From the NCBI GenBank assembly GCA_021521415.1, contig JAIQDT010001114.1, forward strand, positions 62,001 to 126,000: a DNA stretch of 64,000 nt, read 5' to 3'. Positions 23,558 to 32,079 of the stretch are shown here, piece after piece. Within the stretch, counting starts at the first letter, position 1. Each line of letters opens with the position of its first letter. Source of the stretch: Bidens hawaiensis. Lineage: Eukaryota; Streptophyta; Magnoliopsida; Asterales; Asteraceae. The position numbers were made by a program, and so were the translations under genes. Below the pieces are notes generated by a model that worked only from the letters and a program-made list of their open reading frames with translations, did no database searches and was not told where the DNA came from.

Positions 23558-23938
23558 AAAACTAGAATTGCAACCGAAGCTTATACGACCGTGATCATGA
23601 AATTGTGTCATCATATCCCCAAAATCTTGCTCAAAAAAATTCCAGAACCTCCTAATAAATTTGAACATGAAACCATCTGGACCCGGTGCCTTTTCACCTC
23701 CACAATTCCAAACCGCTTTTTTATTTCCTCATTTGAGAAGGGAGCGACCAGATTATCGGCCTCAGATATGGACAATTTAGAGATGCCCATGTTGAAAAAG
23801 ATAGGTCTTTCACTAACAGGATCAACAAATTTGTTCTCAAAAAAACTTTTAATCCCAATTTCAAATCCTCCGGCTTCGTGATCCACACCTCATCAAACCA
23901 CAAACCATTGATTCTATTTGTTTTGTTGTGACAGTTTA
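23558..23938 (-). pseudogene. LINE ORF2 segment before the RT core
   Basis: Minus-strand frames give INGLWFDEVWITKPEDLK (the end of the linker) and, after frame changes, residues of the KAPGPDGF type leading to GRISFGCNSSFIT, which continues directly into LLPKVEDPQR on the other side of the Tat element. This proves the Tat element split one LINE. Confidence 0.78.
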
Positions 23939-24345
23939 TGTCGAAGCACGAGATGAATCTGACCTGATCCATGACGATGTTTCCACGGATTTTGAGATGA
24001 ACGAACCACGTCTTGATCTTCTTCTCCTGCTGGTTGGGATATGCAATGACTTTTTGGGGGTGTGGAGGTGACCGCTAAGAAATCTCCAGGATCTCTTGTT
24101 CACAGACACAAAAATATGGTGGTGGCTCTTATTGAGAATGACCAACCCCTAATAAGGAGGTGGAGACCTCTTTATATAGGGAGCCTCATGGCCACCATCA
24201 TGGTACCCTAATGGGCCTAGCCCAGTTAGGGTTACCTCCACAAAACCCCCTCAGCCCAATAACATTGTATTAGTCCATATAATAAAATAAGCCAAACATA
24301 ATAAATTTAGGGTCGTAAAACCGGGTTTAGTACCATACCCCTACA
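23939..24345 (-). repeat. 3' LTR of the non-autonomous element
   Basis: 407 bp, about eight differences from 27157-27563 by eye. A purine tract on the minus strand (CTTGGGGGGGCT, 24346-24357) touches its inner edge. Confidence 0.92.
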
Positions 24346-24564
24346 AGCCCCCCCAAGTTCAGCGTTGCTCCTGGGCGCGCAAGCGTTTAGGTGGAGCGCT
24401 GGACTTTATGAGGTGTGTTAGGGCGTGAGGCGGTTTTTTCCCTTTTCTTCGGCCTTATCTTTATTGTCTTTGAGTTTTGGGAGGTTTTCTTCATGATGGT
24501 GACGTGTTGTGGTTTTTATGATAATGATGGTGCACTAGCATGAATAAGATATAGCACGCCGAAT

Positions 24565-25580
24565 AATAAAAGCCTGCGCGCGAGGCGACTTACGAGCTAT
24601 GAGAATTATAAAGCTTTCGCGCGAGGCTACTTATGAGCTATGAGAATAACAAAAGCTTGCGCGCGAGGCGACTTACGAGCTATAAGAATAATAAAGCTTG
24701 CGCGCGTGAGGCGACTTACGAGCTGTAAAAATAATGAAGCCTGCGCGCGAGGCGACTTATGGATCTATGAGAATAATGAAGCCTGCGCGCGTGGCGTCTT
24801 ACGAGCTATAAGAATAATAAAAGCTTGCGCGCGAGGCGTCTTACGAGCTATATGAATAATAAAGCTTGCGCGCGTGAGGCGACTTACGAGCTGTAAAAAT
24901 AATGAAGCCTGCGCGCGAGGCGACTTACGGATCTATGAGAATAATGAAGCCTGCGCGCGTGGCGTCTTACTAGCTATAAGAATAATAAAAGCTTGCGCGC
25001 GAGGCGTCTTACGAGCTATAAGAATAATAAAAGCTTGCGCGCGAGGCGTGTTACGAGCTATATGAATAATAAAGCTATAAGAATAATAAAAGCTTGCGCG
25101 CGAGGCGTCTTACGAGCTATATGAATAATAAAGCTTGCGCGCGTGAGGCGACTTACGAGCTGTAAAAATAATAAAGCCTGCGCGCGAGGCGACTTACGAG
25201 CTGTAAAAATAATGAAGCCTGCGCGCGAGGCGACTTACGGATCTATGAGAATAATGAAGCCTGCGCGCGAGGCGACTTACGAGTTATGAGAATAATAAAA
25301 GCTTGCGCGCGAGGCGTCTTACGAGCTATAAGAATAATAAAAGCTTGCGCGCGAGGCGTCTTACGAGCTATATGAATAATAAAGCTTGCGCGCGTGAGGC
25401 GACTTACGAGCTGTAAAAATAATGAAGCCTGCGCGCGAGGCGACTTACGGATCTATGAGAATAATGAAGCCTGCGCGCGTGGCGTCTTACGAGCTATAAG
25501 AATAATAAAAGCTTGCGCGCGAGGCGTCTTACGAGCTATATGAATAATAAAACTTGCGCGCGAGGCGTCTTACGAGCTAT
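24565..25580. repeat. GCGCGCGAGGCG tandem array, 43-47-bp units
   Basis: About 22 units of a 43-47-bp sequence made of GCTTGCGCGCGAGGCG, a short variable step (ACTTACG or TCTTACG), AGCTATAAGAATAATAAA. Variants differ by small changes and form a higher-order pattern (blocks of several variants repeat together). It alternates GC-rich and AT-rich halves. Confidence 0.93.
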
Positions 25581-25782
25581 AAAATGATGATAATGACTGG
25601 CCCACAAGGGCCTCTTCCGCGCAGGATGAATATCCCGGCCTGTTTTCAAAATAATAATGGAGGCACAAATGGCCAGATAATAATAATGATGTCATAGGTG
25701 TTTGTGCGGCTTGTAGCCGAACCTGCAAAAACATGTCAACTAAAAGTGGATGTATTGCATGGTTCCCATCCTCGGGCAAATT

Positions 25783-26212
25783 ATGAGGTGTGCCCAACCT
25801 TTAAGCTTGGCGCGTGGCCTATGGGTTTATGAGGATTCCCAACCTTTAAGTTTGGCGCGTAGCCATATGGGATATTATGAGGATTCCCAACCTTTAAGTA
25901 TGGCGCGTAGCCATATGGGATATTATGAGGATTCCCAACCTTTATGTATGGCGCGTAGCCATATGGGATATTATGAGGATTCCCAACCTTTAAGTATGGC
26001 GCGTAGCCATATGGGATATTATGAGGATTCCCAACCTTTAAGTATGGCGCGTAGCCATATGGGATATTATGAGGATTCCCAACCTTTAAGTATGGCGCGT
26101 AGCCATATGGGATATTATGAGGATTCCCAACCTTTAAGTATGGCGCGTAGCCATATGGGATATTATGAGGATTCCCAACCTTTAAGTATGGCGCGTAGCC
26201 ATATGAGTACAA
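25783..26212. repeat. 48-bp tandem repeat, eight to nine copies
   Basis: GAGGATTCCCAACC starts at 25831, 25879, 25927, 25975, 26023, 26071, 26119 and 26167, exactly 48 bp apart, with a diverged first unit at about 25783. Because 48 is a multiple of 3, open frames exist on both strands (a 16-residue repeat), but nothing shows that they are translated. Confidence 0.95.
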
Positions 26213-26289
26213 TCATGGTTGTTCTTATCCTGATTTGGATTAGACTGTTCATTTGTTATGTCGCTTACGCGCGGCCTGCGCAATGTCTC

Positions 26290-26576
26290 CTTTATTCTCA
26301 CGCGCAGATGTGGTGCGTGAGCGTGCATGATGCGTGAGCATCTAATATGCATGAGCGTACGTGAAGCCCAATAACATATGTGATGCGTGAGCATATGAGA
26401 TGCGTGAGCATGTGATATGCGTGAGCATACGTGATGCGTGAGCATACGTGATGCGTGAGCATATGTGGTATGCGTGAGCATACGTGATACGCGTGAGCAT
26501 GCGTGATGCGTGAGCATGTGATATGCGCCACGAGCATAGGTTTTGGCTGTCCTCATGAGCATGTGATATGCGTGAG
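26290..26576. repeat. GCGTGAGCAT short repeats
   Basis: About 18 copies of a GTGAGCAT core (GCGTGAGCAT) with 4-10 variable bases between them. Confidence 0.85.
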
Positions 26577-26740
26577 CTGTGGCGTAGAGTAATCGCCGGG
26601 AGCGCGCATGCGATCCGCTGTGGCGTAGAGTAATCACCGGGAGTGCGCATGCGGCCCGCTGTGGCGTGTAGTGATCGCCGGGAGCGCGCATGCGACCCGC
26701 TGTGGCGTAGAGTGATCGCCGGGAGCGCGCATGCGGAATC
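26577..26740. repeat. 41-bp tandem repeat, four copies
   Basis: Four 41-bp units beginning CTGTGGCGTAGAGTAATCGC with small substitutions. Confidence 0.92.
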
Positions 26741-27137
26741 CGAAGTTGATCCACAGGGAGCGATTTTGATCCGCGGTGGCGCGCACGATCTAGAGATTTT
26801 GAATATCCACATCAGGTAGGTTTTATGTAAAACCAACAGATCTAATAGGATTTATAGATCTATGAATATGAAGTGTGACTGTTGCTCAAACGAACCCAGA
26901 TCTGAAAAAATCATAACTAGATTTGGTATATTTCACTTAGAAAAAACACAGATTTAAGGGTTTTCCCCAAAAGTTCGGTGGTATTTCTTCCTGTGTATTT
27001 CCAGATCTGGAAGTATTTTTTAGATCTACGGATTTTTGGATTTCCATAGAACATATCTGAAAGAAGAAACCGTAGACCCGAGATATTGATGAACAGATCG
27101 GAGGGCCGAGACGAGAAGCGAAGCGTGGTTCATTGCC

Positions 27138-27156
27138 GTCCCACGGATGGCGCCAA
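27138..27156 (-). other. Primer-binding site of the non-autonomous element
   Basis: On the minus strand TTGGCGCCATCCGTGGGAC follows the 5' LTR directly. The first 15 bases equal those of the Tat element. Confidence 0.75.
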
Positions 27157-27563
27157 TGTCGAAGCACGAGATGAATCTGACCTGATCCATGACGATGTTT
27201 CCACGGATTTTAAGATGAACGAACCACGTCTTGATCTTCTTCTCCGGCTGGTTGGGATCTGCAATGACTTTTTGGGGGTGTGGAGGTGACCGCTTAGAAA
27301 TCTCCAGGATCTCTTGTTCACAGACACAAAAATATGGTGGTGGCTCTTATTGAGAATGACCAACTCCTAATAAGGAGATGGAGACCTCCTTATATAGGGA
27401 GCCTCATGGCCACCATCATGGTACCCTAATAGGCCTAGCCCAGTTAGGGTTACCTCCACAAAACCCCCTCAGCCCAATAACATTGTATTAGTCCATATAA
27501 TAAAATAAGCCAAACATAATAAATTTAGGGTCGTAAAACCGGGTTTAGTACCATACCCCTACA
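27157..27563 (-). repeat. 5' LTR of the non-autonomous element
   Basis: 407 bp. It contains a TATATAGGGAG promoter-like stretch near 27390. Confidence 0.92.
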
Positions 27564-27568
27564 GTTTA

Positions 27569-27992
27569 TAATTCCATGAAAGAATGCCGAATTTTCATCA
27601 CCTTCAATAGCCCATCTAATCCTAGCCCTTTGTTTAAGATTCAACAGATAACATCTTTCTAGTTCACCAATTTTTGTTTTGCAACACACTCTTTCCTCTT
27701 CTTCTTGTTCAGATAAATTTGTTGTTTCAGCAATAATATCCAATTCATACAGCCTACAATACAATGCTTTGACTTCCCCATGTTCATCATGCATAACCTT
27801 TCTTCTCCATTCTTTAATAGCCATTTTACAGTTATGAACTTTGTTAGCCAATTGCACGTCCGAAGGCCGCCTTAACCACCTCCTCAAGCTCATTGTTCCT
27901 CAGCCAAGAGTTAAAAAACCTAAAAGGCTTCGGGCCGAACTTGATATCCACACACGAAAGAATTATCGGACGATGATCGGAATATCTTACTG
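27569..27992 (-). pseudogene. LINE segment: endonuclease tail and linker
   Basis: On the minus strand YSDHRPIILSCVDIKFGPKPF is the end of the apurinic-endonuclease-like domain, followed after a frame change by MAIKEWRRKV, then LKQRARIRWAIEGDENSAFFHGIIN, typical of plant L1 linkers. That last peptide continues across the 3.6-kb insertion into INGLWFDEVW at 23.9 kb. Confidence 0.82.
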
Positions 27993-28204
27993 CATAATTT
28001 TACTCTTCCCTTTTTTCTCTTCAAGATCTTTATGAAACCACCCAGAGAGAGATTTAAAATTAATTTGTACATCTTTATGAAATATAATAATGTACAGTGA
28101 AATTGTTTTTAGTTTTTATTCTTATATGTTGAAGACGATTATAGGTTACATGCTAAAATAAAACTGAGTGGGAATTCAAGTTTCAAGTTTCATAATATAA
28201 TACA

Positions 28205-28765
28205 CTAGCTTTTGAACCTGTGTATTACACGTGATTTATCAAATAATAAAAATAAAAAGATTCATTATTTGAAAGAAATGAACAAAATTAAAGGTAAAAA
28301 TAAAATATAAGGTACAAACAATAAGAAGTCTAGAATATCAAATTTACAAAATCGATTTTTTTATTTACAATATTGCATAAATTGTTTTGACCAATTACCC
28401 GTGGATAAATATGATGAATGAGATGAGAGATTAGAGAATTAGAATGAAAATTATAACCCATTTCTCAAAATTGTTTTGTCTCATGACCCATGGATTGTTA
28501 GGATGAGTAAGATGAGAACTTAGAAAATTAAAAATGGAATTGTAAACCATTTGTCAAAATTAAATATGACCCATGACCCATGGATTGTTATGAAGAATTA
28601 AATGAGAGATTAGAGAATTAGAAAAGAAATTATAACCCATTTGTCAAGATGATTTTGTTCCATAACCCATGTATAATTATGATGAATGAAAGGAGAGATT
28701 AGGCCAAGAATGAATGTAGGATTGCCATATCATTCTCATTATTTTCTTTTATTAGTATAGTTAGA
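28205..28765 (-). mobile_element. Small Helitron, minus strand
   Basis: On the minus strand it starts A|TCTAACTATACTAATAAAAG (28765) and ends CTAG|T (28205-28208). Its hairpin (about 28215-28231, seven pairs with one mismatch, ATT loop) lies just before the end. 561 bp, no coding. The first 13 bases equal those of the Helitron at 2040. Confidence 0.75.
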
Positions 28766-28984
28766 TTAAAGAATTTACGCATTAAATATCACAGCTAAAA
28801 AAACAATGACTGAGAATTTTCATGGTTTTCTAAATTATATATACAAATCTATAATGGATGAAATTATAAAGAAATTATGAAAGAAAATATACGAGATGTG
28901 CAGAAGGAAAACGGAATTAATTATATAAAATATATTATATTTTATGCAGGTTTTAATTGAATCTATTTAAAGAAAACTTGACCT

Positions 28985-29082
28985 AAAATGGATAGCTTTA
29001 ATGTAAAATAATCAAAACGACGTAGTTTTGAAGGTTTCGCATCTAAGCTTAGATGTGTGACAACCCCATATTCACTTTCCCC
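28985..29082 (-). repeat. Right inverted arm of the MULE-like element
   Basis: Uninterrupted arm matching the reassembled left arm (7268-8520). It ends GTGAATATGG...GGGGAAAG when read inward from 29082. Confidence 0.65.
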
Positions 29083-30521
29083 TATATAGCTATATTATTG
29101 AAACGTAGTTACTATTTGATAGGAATTATGATGTAGTATTAGTCTAAATATCATTTTTCTGTTTTAGGAGGGGTTAAGTGCAACTTATATTTCTATAAAA
29201 AAGTATTGATAGCTAATTGGGATAGGAGAGTATGTTTATGTTGAATATGGCATTACCATGGCTCCTGCTTATACAGTGAGATAGGGCTATGCCCGGAACT
29301 TGTAACCTTTACGTTTTTGTTAATACAATCGTTCGTCCTTTTTAACCCGATTATCCGATCTTCACTCTATATATCACAATCATCACATACCAAACCCTAT
29401 CACTATTAAACCGATTTAGGATGTTATATGCATGTGTATGCGCATTAGACTAGGGGTGTAAACTTACTTCAGACCGGCTCGCTAAAAACTCAAATCAGGC
29501 CAAGCTTAAACGAGCTGAGCCCAAGCTTCACCTATCGAGCTGGAGTAGTCTTAACGAGCCTTAAATATATATTATATATAAAGCTACAATAAAAGTAATT
29601 ACTAAATCAAAAAATAATGCTAAACTACAAGCATTTTCAGCGTTTTGCAAAAAATGTGATGTAGTCAAAACTCTACCCAAAAATTTTCAATAATCATTAC
29701 TCAATTATTAATTAATTATAATATTTTAAATTATATACAAATAAGATAAATAGGCGATTGGTTGGAGTTTGTGGGGAGATAAATGATTGGTTGGAGGTAT
29801 AAAGAGTGTGGTGTTTTGTAGGAAACGTTGGTTTCAAAACTTGGGGGGGGGGGGGGGGGTACCAGCGTTTTGGGGGTCAAAATTCTCCCCAAAACGCATG
29901 ACTATGCATGGTCTAACATGTAACAACTTGTTTATTTGGTAATCGGTAGTAACTTTCCTCAGAAGAAGCTACTTTACTTTATCAACGTTAGTTGCAACTC
30001 TTAATACTGTCGACATCGTGCTTCTTAATTAGTAACTTCCAAAATCCATCACCGCTGGCATTAACTCTAATCAAAGCAATGACTTAGAGTTTGTATCAAT
30101 AGTTCCACATATCATAAACGCAACATATATAGTCACCATACCATGATTTGTAAAACGAGTAAAACTGTTATTTTATACAAATTTAATAAGCTTTTTAATG
30201 AAAGTTACTATTAGAACCCAAACATGTTAGAAATTAATTGAAAGCATATACAATTACGCAAAATCAACAGCCAGGGTGGTGTGAAGGCGATGCTGTCATC
30301 CATGAACGTAACGTAATCGTGTGCGTATAAAGCTGGATACGACTATTATTTTCTATAGCAAATTGTGGATAATCTATTATTTATTTTTTTCTTGCTAATG
30401 ATATATAATTTTTTTAAGATTACCTTCTTGGTATCGTAAACTATAACGAATACTAATTTTGCTATAGCAAATTCCGGTCACATAAGGAAATCGCTACGAA
30501 CCGTTGCCGGAACGCACAGAC
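29083..30521. other. Intergenic, transposon debris
   Basis: No gene. At about 29452 a TAGGGGTGTAAAC end followed by GAGCT-rich sequence resembles a hAT terminus without a clear partner. A G-run of 17 and an 11-bp inverted repeat lie at 29843-29897. Confidence 0.5.
29843..29897. repeat. G17 run and perfect 11-bp inverted repeat
   Basis: Seventeen G (29843-29859) are followed by GCGTTTTGGGG (29865-29875), an 11-base loop, and its exact complement CCCCAAAACGC (29887-29897). Confidence 0.9.
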
Positions 30522-31070
30522 TCTTCTATTAATATATATAATAAATTATAATTTTGGCGACGTGGATTGGACCATTTGGCATGCTCTAGTTGGGCTACAT
30601 AATTTTTATTTTTATTGTTTATTGTTTATTTTTGTCCTTTTGTTTTATATTGATAATTAAATGGTTATTCGCGTCCTCTCACTATCTGGGACTGACAACG
30701 CTTGGGTTTTACTGACATGTTTGTTTTAGTTCGGGTGCCGTAATGAACGTAACTAAAACCGACCAAATTCGCGTCAACTCACCGTCGCAACGGCCACGAC
30801 CGACAACGTTCGGGTTTCACCAATGTATGGGTTTTATCGATTCACCACCCCAACGTCCGACACCGACAACGGAGTTTTACCAACGTCCGTGTTTTACCGA
30901 CCGAATAAACGTCGTTTTAAATATTTTATTTGTTTACTAGTTTAAAGAACTTTTTTCTTAGGTTTTAACACATGGGTGCTATTAACATCGCTTATATCGT
31001 AGTGAACGTAATTGATATTGGCCGAATTCGCGTTGCTCACTATCGTAACACAACTGGTTACGAAAACTAG
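30522..31070 (+). mobile_element. Small Helitron of the AACGTTCGGGTTT family
   Basis: The 3' end is CTAG|T at 31067-31070, with a GTAAC/GTTAC stem ten or so bases before. The 5' end TCTTCTATTAATATATA is approximate. The interior shares long stretches (ACGTAA-TAAAACCGACC, CGTTTTAAATATTTTATTT) with the Helitron at 50613-51118. It lies about 1 kb upstream of the TOPLESS-related ATG. Confidence 0.6.
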
Positions 31071-31179
31071 TTGGTAATAAGAAAACAACAGATAAATAAA
31101 ATATTTTGAATTAGACATGGTGAGTAGTGATAAGTAGGATCTGGTTATTATATTTGTTGGCGGTGTGTTTGTTTAAAAA

Positions 31180-31600
31180 ATAAAAATAAAAATAAAAATA
31201 AAAATTACTCCAACGCAAGCTACTTTGTCTCTCTACAAATACAAATACAAATACAAATACATACAGATACAGTTAATTTTAGTTCAATTCAACTCTGCAA
31301 TCAACAAATTCCAAGGTAACGAACCGAATGCACTATACATTGATGTACGTATTATTCTTCTGTATTTACATACACATGTATGTATGTATGTATGTATGTG
31401 TTTTGCGTTATGTACGTACATGTAGGTTTTTGGAGTTTTAGGGCTTAATTAATTAATCATGTTGAAAGAAATTGGACACTTTGATTGATTGATTTAGAGT
31501 GTTGTATTTGTCAATTGCTCTTCGTTGTGTGTATACATTTCCGAACCGGATGTTCTGTATTTACATATACATGTATGTATGTATGTATGTGTAGGTCTTT
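31180..31600. repeat. Short-motif tracts upstream of the TOPLESS-related gene
   Basis: (AAATA)n near 31180-31205, (AAATAC)n near 31233-31262, and (TATG)n near 31378-31400 and 31570-31590. They lie in the putative leader and first intron. Confidence 0.85.
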
Positions 31601-32051
31601 AGGGCTTAATTAATCATGTTGAAATTGTAAGCTCCTCGATCTCGTTTGATTTAGAGTGTTGTAGTTGGCAATTGCTCTTCGTTGTGTTTCCGATTTTAAC
31701 CTAAAACTGGATGCATCTATCTACTGATTGTATTTGTTCAATTGCTCTGTATTTATACATTATTGAATAATTATAAATATACTATACTGTTTGTTTTGAA
31801 GTTGTAAATTGCTCATGTACACATTTTCTGCTGCACTTTTGTTTTCGACAAAAATGTTTTTATTGATTGTATTGAGATTGAGGCCGGTTATATGTACTTT
31901 TCTCTTCGTGTTTTTAACTTATAATTATTCGATGCTTTCTTTTGTTCGATTGCTCTATGTACGTTACATACATGATCACTGATTCATGTGCATGTATCTG
32001 TTATATATGCCTATATTAATTGCTCATGTACGTACACATTTTCTGCTGCAG
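31316..32051 (+). other. Putative 5'-UTR intron of the TOPLESS-related gene
   Basis: A good donor (AAG|GTAACG at 31316) and acceptor (CTGCTGCAG ending 32051) bracket an AT-rich stretch just before the ATG at 32080. The region repeats ATTGCTCTTCGTTGTGT-type segments. This is inferred from splice consensus only. Confidence 0.4.
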
Positions 32052-32079
32052 TTTTGTTTTCGAGAAAAAGTGTCAAGTC

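Larger units (their letters stand above)
23939..27563 (-). mobile_element. Non-autonomous LTR element (LARD/TRIM-like) with repeat interior
   Basis: 3,625 bp between GTTTA duplications (23934-23938 and 27564-27568). Identical-length LTRs of 407 bp (TGTCGAAG...CCCCTACA). The primer-binding site is beside the right LTR, so it reads on the minus strand. The interior has no gag or pol, only four different tandem-repeat arrays and a short unique stretch. It shares its first 15 primer-binding-site bases with the adjacent Tat element but not its LTR sequence, so it may be mobilised in trans by Tat-type proteins. About eight LTR differences (2%) make it older than the Tat insertion. The open frames through its repeats are by-products of repeat length. 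Confidence 0.9.
8563..27992 (-). mobile_element. 5'-truncated L1-type LINE split by two LTR elements
   Basis: Target duplication CATAATTTTAC (8552-8562 and 27993-28003). A poly(A) tail shows on the minus strand as a T-run from 8563. The LINE sequence is in three pieces: 27569-27992, 23558-23938 and 8563-10843, about 3.1 kb in all. Order on the minus strand: the tail of the endonuclease domain (SDHRPIIL, about 27970), the linker, reverse transcriptase, then the zinc-finger-like RNase H/zf-RVT region. Truncation just before the SDH motif plus the short target duplication is the signature of target-primed reverse transcription. The Tat element and the small LTR element interrupt it, each with its own 5-bp duplication, so the LINE is older than both. 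Confidence 0.85.
7268..29082. mobile_element. MULE-like element expanded by nested insertions
   Basis: The left arm (7268 onward) and the right arm (ending 29082) are inverted copies of each other. Read inward, both give GGG-AAA-TGAATATG, a TGTCACACATCTAAG stretch, CTTAGATGCGAAA, CTTCAAAAC, then CGTCGTTTTGATTA and a TTACATTAAA stretch. The left arm is split by two hAT MITEs (7304-8055, 8077-8463) and is continuous once these and their duplications are removed. The two arms flank the LINE, the two LTR elements inside it, and a small Helitron. Without insertions the element would be only about 660 bp, so it was a small non-autonomous element. The long terminal inverted repeats suggest a MULE. 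I could not find a convincing 9-bp target duplication, so the class is inferred. Confidence 0.6.

Noticed and set aside
24565..25580. CRISPR-like array
   Set aside because: Units are tandem with no unique spacers, in a plant LTR element.
25750..26337. Repeat-protein ORFs on both strands (16-residue repeats)
   Set aside because: They follow from a 48-bp tandem repeat without stops; both strands are open and the element is otherwise non-coding.
26182..26836. Histidine/alanine/arginine-rich minus ORFs
   Set aside because: Shadows of the GCGTGAGCAT and 41-bp tandem repeats.
7259..29091. 9-bp MULE target duplication at the outer flanks
   Set aside because: TTAGATATA and TATATAGCT share too little; left unclaimed.
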